DNA of 64,000 nucleotides from the NCBI GenBank assembly GCA_016795105.1, contig JAEUIH010000014.1:79333-143332 (forward strand). Direction: 5' to 3'. The stretch comes from Planctomyces sp. GTDB lineage: Bacteria; Planctomycetota; Planctomycetia; Planctomycetales; Planctomycetaceae. Below are positions 1 to 7,974 of this stretch, in pieces (within the stretch, counting starts at the first letter, position 1; every line of letters begins with the position of its first letter). A model generated the notes under the pieces. That model ran no database searches. It saw only the letters and a program-made list of their open reading frames with translations, and was not told the DNA's origin. Both the position numbers and the translations under genes were made by a program.

Positions 1-2
1 GG

Positions 3-356
3 GCGGGTGAAACGGTCATCGACGACAAGTCTTGTGCCGCTGATCGATGTCCTCATTGTGGCGTCGCAATTACGTTTGTTGCGATGCTCTGTCAGGGGAC
101 CCCGTTTCGTTTTCGTTGCCTGCGATGCGGTGAGCGGAGTGCGATCCGGGCGCCTGGGCTTGTGAAGGCGTTAATCCTGACCATTTGCTTCGCGTTGGTG
201 ATTGTGGTCTTACTTCCGTTCATTCACCATTGGTATGGTCTGGATGCATTGATTGGCGGCCTGATGGTGACACTTGTGTGTTTCTTTGCCATTGAGTGGT
301 TTTGGTGTCGGCACATCAGGAAGACTGGACGGATGCATCCGATTCAGCGGAGATAG
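3..356 (+). CDS. Zinc-ribbon membrane protein, 5'-partial
   Basis: The reading frame is open from the left edge of the window, so the true start lies outside it; an internal ATG at 84 would discard half of the metal site. The visible part carries CPHCG and, about 22 residues later, CLRCG, a four-cysteine zinc-ribbon pattern. Two hydrophobic segments follow (around VKALILTICFALVIVVLLPF and LIGGLMVTLVCFFAIEWFW), then a short basic tail. A zinc ribbon ahead of two membrane helices is a common planctomycete arrangement, but I cannot assign a function. It should be a small inner-membrane protein with the ribbon in the cytoplasm. Confidence 0.6.
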   Translation, partial: AGETVIDDKSCAADRCPHCGVAITFVAMLCQGTPFRFRCLRCGERSAIRAPGLVKALILTICFALVIVVLLPFIHHWYGLDALIGGLMVTLVCFFAIEWFWCRHIRKTGRMHPIQRR

Positions 357-372
357 TAAGTTGAAGCGAGAC

Positions 373-618
373 CTATTCACCGCCACCAATCAGGACCATT
401 CCGATGATATATGGAACGAGCCCTGCGAGTTGAATGAAAAAGGGCTTACGAGCTTCCTGCCAGTGCATCACGAGAAAGATCAGGGAGACAAAAGGAACGA
501 AAAGACAGCCGAGACCCCAGAGAACGCTCTCCTGAAAAGCGAGTACGATCATCCAGATGCCTCCAACCAGCATCGCGATTCCTCCGATCATCATCAGGAT
601 TCCGGCAAGTGCTTCCAT
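373..618 (-). CDS. Small two- to three-helix membrane protein
   Basis: An 81-residue protein made almost entirely of hydrophobic helices: a glycine/methionine-rich N-terminal segment (ILMMIGGIAMLVGGIWMIVL), a second segment around LGCLFVPFVSLIFLV and a third around AGLVPYIIGMVLIGGG. It is convergent with the preceding zinc-ribbon gene and only 16 nt away from it. No catalytic motif is visible. I take it as real because of its consistent hydrophobic pattern; the overlapping plus-strand frame reads as low-complexity and is a shadow. Function unknown. Confidence 0.6.
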   Translation of the reverse strand: MEALAGILMMIGGIAMLVGGIWMIVLAFQESVLWGLGCLFVPFVSLIFLVMHWQEARKPFFIQLAGLVPYIIGMVLIGGGE

Positions 619-896
619 AGCGATGTTCCCTTCGAAAGTCAGGCGTGTACTGAGGCATATGTGTGGGTAGTGTTTACTCGACCATAGAGATTCCGCGAGG
701 ATGTTAAGTCCATTGCTTAGACCGATGCAAGGCCACTGTGTCGGGTCGATGTATCCACTTTTTCACGTGTGAACGTTTTTGGTTGCCAGATGAACGATTT
801 TGTCTAGAACCACGAGGCGTCAGTGAGGATTGTGAGGCAAGCGAACTGGTTGAGCAAATCGACTGGTGCAATTGACTGGCTGGGAGAGCGTTCAGA

Positions 897-2183
897 ATGG
901 CAAATCGACGAGTGATTTTCATGCGAGCCGTATCGTTCGCAGGGTTGATGGTTTGCATTTCCGTTGCATTGGCGGCGAATGAGCCGACTGCGGAGACGGC
1001 GAAGGGCGAATGGACTCAGTGGCGTGGTGCGGACCGGATGTGTCGGCTATCGGAGCCAGTGGAATGGCCGGAGACATTAAATGAAGGAGCATTGGTGCAG
1101 CAGTATCAGGTGGAGCTGCAGCCGAGTTATTCGGGACCGATTGTCACTGAGGACAAAGTCTTTGTCACGGAGACCGTGAACAAGGAAATGGAAGTTGTCC
1201 GGGCACTGGATCGTGCGACGGGGAAAGAGCTGTGGAATGTGGAATGGCCGGGAGCGATGACCGTGCCGTTCTTTGCGGCATCGAATGGGAGTTGGATTCG
1301 ATCGACACCTGCCTGGGACGGGGAGCGACTTTATGTTGCCGGCATGTTGGATGTCCTTGTGGCATTGGACGGTGCGACGGGCCGTGAAGCATGGAAGGTT
1401 GATTTTGCACAGGAGTTTGGCACCGGGCCGGAGACCTTCGGGTTTGTCTGTTCTCCTTTGGTCGACGGGGGCCATGTTTATGTGCAGACGGCTGGTGGAC
1501 TGGTGAAGCTGGAAAGTGCGACGGGAAAGATTGTGTGGCGGAGCCTAAAAGAAGAGGGCGGTATGATGGGCGGTGCGTTTTCGTCACCGATCATTGCAGA
1601 GGTCGCCGGAGTTCGGCAGATGCTTGTGCAGACTCGAGCGCGTCTTGCCGGCGTGGACCTTGAGACGGGCGCAGAGTTGTGGGGCGTGGACATTCCCTCG
1701 TTTCGAGGTATGAACATTTTGACACCCACTGTCTTGGGAGACAGGGTTTTTACCAGCAGTTACGGGGGAGGCTCGTTTCTGTATGAGATTGTTCGATCTG
1801 GAGACGGATATGAAGTGAAGAAGGTCTGGAATACGAAGACAGAGGCCTACATGTCATCTCCGGTGGTGATCAATGACATGATTTACGTCCATCTGCGAAA
1901 TCAGCGATTTGTGTGTATCAACCCGGCGACTGGCGAATCTGTATGGACGACAAAACCATTTGGAAAGTACTGGAGCATGGTTGTGAATGGCGACCGGATG
2001 CTTGTGCTGGATGAACGTGGGGACTTGATGCTGATCAAGGCGGATTCAGCTGAGTATCAGCAGCTGGATGTTCGGCACGTGAGTGATACTGAATCCTGGG
2101 CCCATCTTGCGGTTGCAGGGGAGCAGGTATTTGTTCGACATCTTGACGGATTGACCGTTTATCGGTGGTCCGGCGGGAAATAG
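897..2183 (+). CDS. Secreted PQQ-type beta-propeller protein (BamB-like repeats)
   Basis: 428 residues. The N-terminus (MANRRVIFMRAVSFAG, hydrophobic to about residue 27, ending ALAANE) is a signal peptide, so the protein is exported. The rest is a series of blades with the PQQ-enzyme-repeat signature: ALDRATGKELWNVEW, ALDGATGREAWKVDF, KLESATGKIVWRS, GVDLETGAELWGVD and CINPATGESVWTT. Such propellers are found as soluble scaffolds (BamB) and as redox domains; no cytochrome or quinoprotein catalytic residues are recognisable here, so a scaffold role is more likely. A GGGAG ribosome site lies 10 nt before ATG 897; ATG 921 is an alternative. The gene stands alone and is followed by a hairpin. Confidence 0.8.
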   Translation: MANRRVIFMRAVSFAGLMVCISVALAANEPTAETAKGEWTQWRGADRMCRLSEPVEWPETLNEGALVQQYQVELQPSYSGPIVTEDKVFVTETVNKEMEVVRALDRATGKELWNVEWPGAMTVPFFAASNGSWIRSTPAWDGERLYVAGMLDVLVALDGATGREAWKVDFAQEFGTGPETFGFVCSPLVDGGHVYVQTAGGLVKLESATGKIVWRSLKEEGGMMGGAFSSPIIAEVAGVRQMLVQTRARLAGVDLETGAELWGVDIPSFRGMNILTPTVLGDRVFTSSYGGGSFLYEIVRSGDGYEVKKVWNTKTEAYMSSPVVINDMIYVHLRNQRFVCINPATGESVWTTKPFGKYWSMVVNGDRMLVLDERGDLMLIKADSAEYQQLDVRHVSDTESWAHLAVAGEQVFVRHLDGLTVYRWSGGK

Positions 2184-2223
2184 CCTGGAATTTGACCCTG
2201 AGAAATACGGATCTGTATGTTGG

Positions 2224-2246
2224 GCCTGCTTGTCAGGCAAGCGGGC
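2224..2246 (+). terminator. Hairpin downstream of the beta-propeller gene
   Basis: GCCTGCTTG (2224-2232) can pair with CAAGCGGGC (2238-2246) across a 5-nt loop with one G-T wobble. It lies 41 nt after the stop codon at 2183. The downstream sequence is only mildly T-rich, so this is a weak intrinsic terminator or a 3'-end stabiliser. Confidence 0.4.
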
Positions 2247-2352
2247 TCCATGTACTCTTTGCTGCTCCTCAGGTGATCTTTGCGGGATTCGGGAAGATCG
2301 GCGACCGGGGATTCTCTGAATCTTCACCATACCTCAGCAGCTGAAGTGACTT

Positions 2353-3591
2353 GTGTTGTCTGATCAGGAACGAATTGTTATCACCGGGATCGGAATTGCG
2401 TCTCCGAACGGCACCAACCTGGCGGAATTCCGTGAGAGTCTGCTTGCTGGTCGCTCGGGGGTCGTGAACTACGAGACTCGGTACATGGGGCCTGTGCTTG
2501 CGGGCGTGTGTCGATTCGACGAGCTGCGATATCAGAAAAAGAAAGATGTCCGTCGGGGAACTCGGGCGGGATCCATTGCGGTTTACTGTGCGAACGAAGC
2601 TGTGCGGGATTCGGGGCTGGAGTGGGACAAGGTTGCTCGCGATCGGGTGGGCGTCTACCTTGGGATCACGGAGCACGGCAATGTGGAAACCGAGAATGAG
2701 ATCTATGAGATTTCGAAATTCGGTTATGACACGAAGGTGTGGTCCCACCATCACAATCCTCGGACGGTTGCCAACAATTCCGCGGGTGAAGTGACTCTGA
2801 ATATGGGTATTACTGGGCCGCACCTGACCATTGGTGCTGCCTGTGCGGCCGGGAATGCCGGGTTCATTCATGCGGCGCAGATGCTGCGACTGGGTGAGGT
2901 GGATTTAGCGATTGCTGGTGGCGTATCGGAGAGCATCCATACGTTTGGGATATTCGCAAGCTTTGCAGCTCAGGGTGCCCTGGCGACTCACGAGGATCCC
3001 ACAAAAGCCTGTCGACCGTTCGATACAGATCGAAATGGGATTGTGGTCGCCGAGGGTGGCGGGATCTGCACGGTTGAGCGACTTTCGGACGCAAAGGCTC
3101 GCGGTGCGAAGATTTACGCGGAGATCATCGGATATGCGATGAATTCCGACGCGAAGGACTTTGTGCTCCCGGATTCGAATCGTCAGGCCGAATGTGTGCG
3201 ACTGGCATTAAAGCGGGCTAAGATTAATCCGGAAGACGTGGACATTGTGAGCAGCCATGCGACGGCGACGGAGCAGGGAGACATTGAGGAGGCGACGGCA
3301 CTGCGGGCTGTGTTTGGTGGGTCATCGCGAACGGTGGTGAACAACACCAAAAGTTTCATCGGCCATGCGATGGGAGCCGCCGGTGCTCTGGAAATGCTGG
3401 GGAATTTGCCGTCGTTTGACGATGGAGTGGCTCACGCTACAATCAACCTCGACAACCTTGATCCCAGATGCAGCCTGCCGAATCTCGTGGTCAATCAGCC
3501 TCGGGAACTCGGGAATGTTCGGATAATTCTGAACAACTCGTTTGGTATGCTGGGGATCAATTCGGTATTGATTATTCGCAGGTTTGAATAG
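2353..3591 (+). CDS. Beta-ketoacyl-ACP synthase (FabF/KAS II family)
   Basis: 412 residues, usual KAS II length. The thiolase-fold triad is complete: nucleophile Cys in GAACAAGN (about residue 174), first His in SSHATATEQGD and second His in FIGHAMGAAG. It should condense an acyl-enzyme with malonyl-ACP. The motifs differ from housekeeping FabF (GAACAAG for DTACASS, HATATEQGD for HGTSTPLGD), which points to a specialised paralogue. The start is GTG at 2353 (TTG at 2356 is equally possible); no strong ribosome site. The next gene is an ACP, the natural partner, and a CrtI-like oxidoreductase follows, so the set probably makes or modifies an unusual acyl chain. Confidence 0.85.
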   Translation: MLSDQERIVITGIGIASPNGTNLAEFRESLLAGRSGVVNYETRYMGPVLAGVCRFDELRYQKKKDVRRGTRAGSIAVYCANEAVRDSGLEWDKVARDRVGVYLGITEHGNVETENEIYEISKFGYDTKVWSHHHNPRTVANNSAGEVTLNMGITGPHLTIGAACAAGNAGFIHAAQMLRLGEVDLAIAGGVSESIHTFGIFASFAAQGALATHEDPTKACRPFDTDRNGIVVAEGGGICTVERLSDAKARGAKIYAEIIGYAMNSDAKDFVLPDSNRQAECVRLALKRAKINPEDVDIVSSHATATEQGDIEEATALRAVFGGSSRTVVNNTKSFIGHAMGAAGALEMLGNLPSFDDGVAHATINLDNLDPRCSLPNLVVNQPRELGNVRIILNNSFGMLGINSVLIIRRFE

Positions 3592-3639
3592 TCTCAGCCT
3601 GGTTACATGTCTTCGGGACCGCAGAAAAAGGGTGTGTTG

Positions 3640-3903
3640 ATGAACTCTGAGCAGATCCGTCAGGTCATTATGGACATTCTGGAGAGAATTGCTCCGGATG
3701 AGGATCTGTCCGATCTGGACGATAGTCGGCCGTTTCGTGAACAGATGGAACTGGATAGCATGGACTTTCTGGACATCGTCATGGAACTGAGAAAGATGTA
3801 TCGGATCCAGATTCCGGAAGAGGACTACCCGAATTTGAATACAATGGCGGGAACGGTCGAGTATTTGCTTCCGAAGCTGAAAGACGTTCCTGTAGGGACA
3901 TAA
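3640..3903 (+). CDS. Acyl carrier protein
   Basis: An 87-residue acidic helical protein with the phosphopantetheine site in DSMDFLDIV (the Ser after the Asp, about residue 41), a variant of the usual DSL. It would carry acyl chains on a 4'-phosphopantetheine arm. I chose ATG 3640 because AAAAAGGG lies 7 nt upstream and MNSEQIRQVI begins the ACP fold; ATG 3607 would add 11 residues and lacks a ribosome site. It follows the ketoacyl synthase by about 50 nt, so the two are very likely co-transcribed. A strong hairpin terminator lies just downstream. A housekeeping ACP would normally sit with fabD/fabG; this one is probably dedicated to its neighbours. Confidence 0.85.
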   Translation: MNSEQIRQVIMDILERIAPDEDLSDLDDSRPFREQMELDSMDFLDIVMELRKMYRIQIPEEDYPNLNTMAGTVEYLLPKLKDVPVGT

Positions 3904-3953
3904 GTTCGGCCTCAACGACGAAGTTTGGCAGTGAATCAAACGAAGCCAGCGAT

Positions 3954-3989
3954 CAACCTCGAAGAACGGACTTCGAGGTTGTTTTTTTC
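3954..3989 (+). terminator. Strong intrinsic terminator or attenuator after the ACP gene
   Basis: A perfect 11-bp inverted repeat, CAACCTCGAAG (3954-3964) and CTTCGAGGTTG (3971-3981), with a 6-nt loop, is followed directly by seven T residues. This is a textbook rho-independent terminator. It ends about 30 nt before the next start codon, which leaves almost no room for a separate promoter. Confidence 0.85.
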
Positions 3990-4019
3990 TGACGGGTGGA
4001 GAGAGCTGAGGGCGGGGTT

Positions 4020-5396
4020 GTGCGTTACGACACGGTCATTATTGGTGCCGGAATGTCGGGGCTTTCAGCCGGTGTTCGACTTGCGTATTACGAGAAGAAG
4101 GTCTGTATCCTTGAGCGGCACACGACGATTGGCGGACTGAATTCCTTTTATCGACTCCGCAATCGAAACTACGATGTTGGGCTTCACGCAATCACGAACT
4201 ATGCAAAGCCCGGAACGAAGAACGGACCTCTCAGCAAACTCCTGCGGCAACTGAGGATGACCTGGGACGACTTTGATTTGTGTCCGCAGTTGAAATCATC
4301 AATTGTGTTTCCCGGCGTGCGAATGCAGTTTACGAATGATTTCAGCTATTTTCAGGACCAGGTGATCCATTCGTTTCCCGCGCAGGCCGACGGTTTTCTG
4401 CGGTTGCTGAAGCGAATTGACGAGCATGATCCGCTGAATCTGGACCGGGTGGCCGTATCGGCTCGCGAAGTGGTCAGCGAGTATATTCGTGATCCGTTGC
4501 TTGTGGACATGCTGTTTTGTCCATTGATGTTTTACGGAAGTGCGACACCGCGGGACATGGACTTCAGTCAGTTCGTGATCATGTTCAAGAGCATTTTCTA
4601 TGAAGGGTTTGGTCGGCCATTTGAGGGGATTCGGCAAATCCTGAAGCGGCTGGTGAAGCACTTTAAGTCACTGGGTGGGCAGTTACGACTTCGGGCCGGA
4701 GTTCAGCAGATTCGTCAGAAGGACGGAATGGCGACTTCAGTGGTGCTCGACGATGGTTCCGAAATCGAAGCTGATCATGTGTTGTCGTCGGCTGGGGCAG
4801 CGGAGACGATGCGTTTGATTGATCCCACTGCGAGTATTGTGAGGCCGGTGGCTGGGGACATTTCGTTTGTGGAGTCGATATCCGTTCTGGATTGTGAGCC
4901 ATCTGCGCTTGGGCATCAGGATACGATTGTCTTCTACAACAATGCGCCCGAGTTTCGCTACGAGCGGCCCGTTGATCCGATTGATTTGCGGAGCGGAATC
5001 ATTTGCTCGCCGAATAACTTCGACTACGCCCAGCCATTGGAAGATGGTCGAATCCGGATTACGGCGCTTGCCGAGCCGGATTATTGGATGAACCTTCCAG
5101 CCGAAGACTACGTGGCAGAGAAGGCTCGGTGGAACGAACGGATCATAGAAAGTGCGATTTCGCATTTACCCGATTTTCGTTCGCATGTGATAGATACCGA
5201 TGTGTTTACACCGCGTACGATTCGGCGTTTTACGGGGCATGACAATGGGTGTGTCTATGGAGCTCCGGAGAAGTTCGTGAACGGACAGACATCTCTGAAA
5301 AACCTGTATTTGTGCGGCACGGATCAGGGTTTTCTTGGGATTGTGGGGGCAATGTTGAGTGGGATTACGATTGCGAATCGGTATTTGCTGAAATAG
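4020..5396 (+). CDS. FAD-dependent phytoene-desaturase-like oxidoreductase
   Basis: 458 residues from GTG 4020. The N-terminus VIIGAGMSGLSAGVRLA is a dinucleotide-binding Rossmann motif, followed by LERH binding the adenosine ribose. The C-terminal LYLCGTDQGFLGIVGAMLSG matches the FAD-binding end of the CrtI/phytoene-desaturase and carotenoid-isomerase family. Members desaturate, isomerise or saturate polyenes and other lipids; the substrate here is unknown. I prefer GTG 4020 because GAGGGCGGGG precedes it; GTG 3996 would place the start immediately after the terminator. Position after the synthase and ACP suggests a shared lipid pathway. Confidence 0.8.
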   Translation: MRYDTVIIGAGMSGLSAGVRLAYYEKKVCILERHTTIGGLNSFYRLRNRNYDVGLHAITNYAKPGTKNGPLSKLLRQLRMTWDDFDLCPQLKSSIVFPGVRMQFTNDFSYFQDQVIHSFPAQADGFLRLLKRIDEHDPLNLDRVAVSAREVVSEYIRDPLLVDMLFCPLMFYGSATPRDMDFSQFVIMFKSIFYEGFGRPFEGIRQILKRLVKHFKSLGGQLRLRAGVQQIRQKDGMATSVVLDDGSEIEADHVLSSAGAAETMRLIDPTASIVRPVAGDISFVESISVLDCEPSALGHQDTIVFYNNAPEFRYERPVDPIDLRSGIICSPNNFDYAQPLEDGRIRITALAEPDYWMNLPAEDYVAEKARWNERIIESAISHLPDFRSHVIDTDVFTPRTIRRFTGHDNGCVYGAPEKFVNGQTSLKNLYLCGTDQGFLGIVGAMLSGITIANRYLLK

Positions 5397-5458
5397 GGGG
5401 GACGGGGGCTTTTGTGGGAGAAAGCCACTTCCCAGCGTCGGGACATCCGTTGGGCGGG

Positions 5459-5486
5459 TTGCGTCCGCGGAGGATGGTCATATAAT
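5459..5486 (+). promoter_or_regulatory. Sigma-70-type promoter candidate ahead of nuoI
   Basis: TATAAT at 5481-5486 is a perfect -10 box, with TTGCGT at 5459-5464 as a weaker -35 and a 16-nt spacer. It lies in the gap between the oxidoreductase and nuoI, about 57 nt before the nuoI start, and would drive the complex I genes. Confidence 0.45.
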
Positions 5487-5543
5487 CGGGCGGAGTGTCT
5501 GCATTTGGCACAGATGGCACCTGAAAGGCCGAGGTGAAGACTC

Positions 5544-6095
5544 ATGTTGATGTGGTTTCGGAATGTCTGGATGTCCGTGTTCACCGTTCTGCAGGGAATG
5601 TGGGTGACACTGCTGACTATGGGGAAGACCTATCAGCGGAGGACGTTCACCGAAGTTTATGAGTACCCTGAGGTGCCGGTGAAGGTAAAGCCACGTTATC
5701 GTGGCTTCCACCGGTTTGATCTCACGACCTGTATTGGTTGTGAAAAGTGTGCGGCTGCCTGTCCTGTGGACTGCATCTACATTGATAAAGAGAAGAGCCC
5801 GGTTGGTAAGGGTTTCCGGATCAACGGCTTTACCATTGATTACACAAAGTGCATGTTTTGTGCGTTGTGTGTTGAGCCCTGTCCGGTGGATTGCATCTTC
5901 ATGGGGGCGAACTACGACCTAAGTTGCTTTAGTCGCGATGGATGTATTGTGGATTACGCGAAACTGCCTCTGGAGATAGCGTGGGGGCGGGCTGCTTTGA
6001 ATCCGACGGCAGTGTCGGAGTCCAAGGTTGTTCATCAGCCGGTGTGGGTGAAGGGTGAGTCGAGTCCATTTGAGTTTTCAGAGTCAGGTTCATGA
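5544..6095 (+). CDS. nuoI: NADH-quinone oxidoreductase subunit I (two 4Fe-4S clusters)
   Basis: 183 residues. Two ferredoxin motifs, [12 protein letters not shown] and [12 protein letters not shown], bind the N6a and N6b clusters that pass electrons along the hydrophilic arm of complex I toward the quinone site. The amphipathic N-terminus (residues 1-30) is typical of NuoI, which docks on the membrane. A clear ribosome site, GAGGTGA, precedes ATG 5544. It is separated from nuoA, C and D by a DUF2203 gene, and appears in the reverse of the usual order (I before A). The C-terminal tail after the second cluster is short and unremarkable. Confidence 0.9.
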   Translation: MLMWFRNVWMSVFTVLQGMWVTLLTMGKTYQRRTFTEVYEYPEVPVKVKPRYRGFHRFDLTTCIGCEKCAAACPVDCIYIDKEKSPVGKGFRINGFTIDYTKCMFCALCVEPCPVDCIFMGANYDLSCFSRDGCIVDYAKLPLEIAWGRAALNPTAVSESKVVHQPVWVKGESSPFEFSESGS

Positions 6096-6160
6096 GATGG
6101 ATTTCCTGCTGTAGTCGCGGGTGTGTGCGGCATTGCCGTTAAACGAAGCGGAGGTGGGCG

Positions 6161-6634
6161 ATGGTGGCCGAAGATCAGGTTCTGACAGTAGCGGAAGTGA
6201 ATAGCCGGCTGCCGCTGGTTCGATCCATCGTTCGTGATATCGTTGGGCTTCATCAGGATATCACTGGTCGGCGCGAGCGGTTTCGTTCTGTTCGACGTCG
6301 ACATGCGGGATCACCAGCGGACGACGAGTCGGTGTATGAGCAGGAGATGCGTCAGCTGGAAGAAGAGTTGGCTCGGGATGAGGATCGTCTGGATTCCTAT
6401 TCTGAAGAGCTGTCGAAGATTGGTGGAGTGTTGACGGATCCGGTGCTTGGTACGGTCGATTTTCCGACTTTGATGGACGGAGATCGAGTGTGGCTTTGCT
6501 GGCAGCTGGACGAACCGGATGTTCGCTTCTGGCATGCAGGTGGATGTGGTGAATCGGAGCGACTTCCATTGACGGAAGACGAGCATAACGGATGTTCGAC
6601 GGTCGGTGGTGGTCATTCAGATTCATCGTCGTAG
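6161..6634 (+). CDS. DUF2203 family protein
   Basis: 157 residues. The N-terminal part is helical and charged with a probable coiled coil (EMRQLEEELARDEDRLDSYSEEL); the C-terminal part carries the family hallmark of a small beta unit, VLTDPVLGTVDFPTLMDGD then VWLCWQLDEPDVRFWHAGG. Function of the family is not established. A strong ribosome site (GGAGGTG, 6150-6156) precedes ATG 6161. It sits between nuoI and nuoA in the same direction, so it may be co-expressed with complex I, but this may be no more than a shared operon. Confidence 0.8.
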   Translation: MVAEDQVLTVAEVNSRLPLVRSIVRDIVGLHQDITGRRERFRSVRRRHAGSPADDESVYEQEMRQLEEELARDEDRLDSYSEELSKIGGVLTDPVLGTVDFPTLMDGDRVWLCWQLDEPDVRFWHAGGCGESERLPLTEDEHNGCSTVGGGHSDSSS

Positions 6635-6708
6635 GGTGAGTGACGGGTGCAGGCGGCGAGTGGAAGACTTGAATCTGCTCGTATGTTTAAGATCAGAGGT
6701 TGGCGGGT

Positions 6709-7287
6709 ATGACAGACCTAGTCGGGCATTTTTTGTTGTTTGGCGGACTGGCCATCGGGTTTCTGATGGTTCCGCTGTTGCTTGGTCGTCTGCTGCGTCC
6801 TCGGCTCCCAACCCCTGAGAAGGATGCGATCTACGAGTGCGGTGAGCCAGCGATTGGGTCGAGTTACATTCAGTTCGACCTGCGGTTTTACGTCGTCGCG
6901 TTGCTGTTCATTATCTTTGACGTGGAAGTCGCTTTCTTCTTTCCATGGGCCGCGGTGTATGGCAGTGCAATGCAGCTTGCAGATACCAGGATCACAGATG
7001 AGTCTCGTCAGGTATTGAGTGAGCGTCTGCTGAGTGCAGAGCCCGGAAGTCTGAATCCTTCGCAGGTCATCAGTGCCGACGCTGCTGCTCGAATCGGATT
7101 CGTAGGCTTCATGGACATCCTTGTATTCTTTGGTGTCTTGCTGGTTGGCTTCGCCTACGTCTGGAAGCGGGGCGATCTGGACTGGATTCGAGCGCTGTCG
7201 AAGCGAAGTGCCCAGGCTGCTGATCAAACGTCGATCGCCCGAGTTCCGGCTGGTGCATCAGGTCAGCCAGCGACTGTCCAGGGTTAG
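6709..7287 (+). CDS. nuoA: NADH-quinone oxidoreductase subunit A, with enlarged loop
   Basis: 192 residues from ATG 6709 (GAGG about 10 nt upstream; TTG 6700 is an alternative). It contains the NuoA signatures YECGEP and FDLRFYVVALLFIIFDVEVAFFFPWA, and three membrane helices. Typical NuoA is 120-150 residues; here about 50 extra residues (SAMQLADTRITDESRQVLSE and onward) lie between helices 2 and 3, with a further Ala/Gln-rich C-terminal tail. The subunit belongs to the membrane arm next to the quinone chamber. nuoC follows after a 94-nt gap that contains no nuoB. Confidence 0.9.
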   Translation: MTDLVGHFLLFGGLAIGFLMVPLLLGRLLRPRLPTPEKDAIYECGEPAIGSSYIQFDLRFYVVALLFIIFDVEVAFFFPWAAVYGSAMQLADTRITDESRQVLSERLLSAEPGSLNPSQVISADAAARIGFVGFMDILVFFGVLLVGFAYVWKRGDLDWIRALSKRSAQAADQTSIARVPAGASGQPATVQG

Positions 7288-7381
7288 GTTAGGGTCTCTG
7301 ATCAGCATTTGGTGCCCTGGAAACAGGCCACGTTTGGTTTCGGGTGACACGAAGAAAAGAACGTAGAAGGGGAAATCGGGG

Positions 7382-7915
7382 ATGGAAGTTCAGGCAATGC
7401 ACGCCATTCTGCTGGAGAAATTCGGAGCAGAGGCCGTCGGTGCTGAAGTTCACAAGGCGATTGATCCGTGGATTCAGGTGAATGCTTCGTCGATAGTGGC
7501 AGTGGGCACCTTTGTGCGTGACGATGCTCGACTAAAGCTTGATCACCTCAATGACCTGTGCGGCGTGGATTATCTTGAGACGGATCCAAAGAAGGTCGAG
7601 AAGTTCGGTCATACGCCTCATATTGAAGTTGTCTATCAGCTGACAAGCACATCATTGAAGCACCGTCTGAAACTCAAGGTTTCTGTTCCTCGCTGGACGA
7701 ACAACGAACCCGGCAATCTGCCGGTTGTTCCATCGGTTAGCAGCGTCTGGGGGATCGCGAACTGGCATGAGCGTGAAGCCTACGACATGTTTGGCATTGA
7801 TTTCGTTGGGCACCCAAATCTGAGGCGGATTCTGTGTCCTGAAGACTGGACCGGGTATCCGCTTCGCAAGGACTATGAATTTCCGCTCGAGTATCACGGA
7901 GTTCGTGGGCGCTAG
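7382..7915 (+). CDS. nuoC: NADH-quinone oxidoreductase subunit C
   Basis: 177 residues. The 30-kDa subunit signature is plain: [38 protein letters not shown]. It is a peripheral-arm subunit that packs against NuoD near the quinone site. ATG 7382 is preceded by AAGGGGAAAT; ATG 7397 is possible. It is a separate NuoC rather than the NuoCD fusion of enterobacteria. nuoD follows 59 nt later. Confidence 0.92.
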   Translation: MEVQAMHAILLEKFGAEAVGAEVHKAIDPWIQVNASSIVAVGTFVRDDARLKLDHLNDLCGVDYLETDPKKVEKFGHTPHIEVVYQLTSTSLKHRLKLKVSVPRWTNNEPGNLPVVPSVSSVWGIANWHEREAYDMFGIDFVGHPNLRRILCPEDWTGYPLRKDYEFPLEYHGVRGR

Positions 7916-7974
7916 GGTCAGTATTCTGAGTTAGGGTCGTTCGGTTGTCGTATGATGGGTGAAGGAAATCGTCG

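Noticed and set aside
2269..2871. 200-residue minus-strand frame over the ketoacyl synthase
   Set aside because: Antisense shadow of a gene with intact catalytic residues.
7288..7381. A missed nuoB between nuoA and nuoC
   Set aside because: Only 94 nt, with no CxxC-type motif in any frame.
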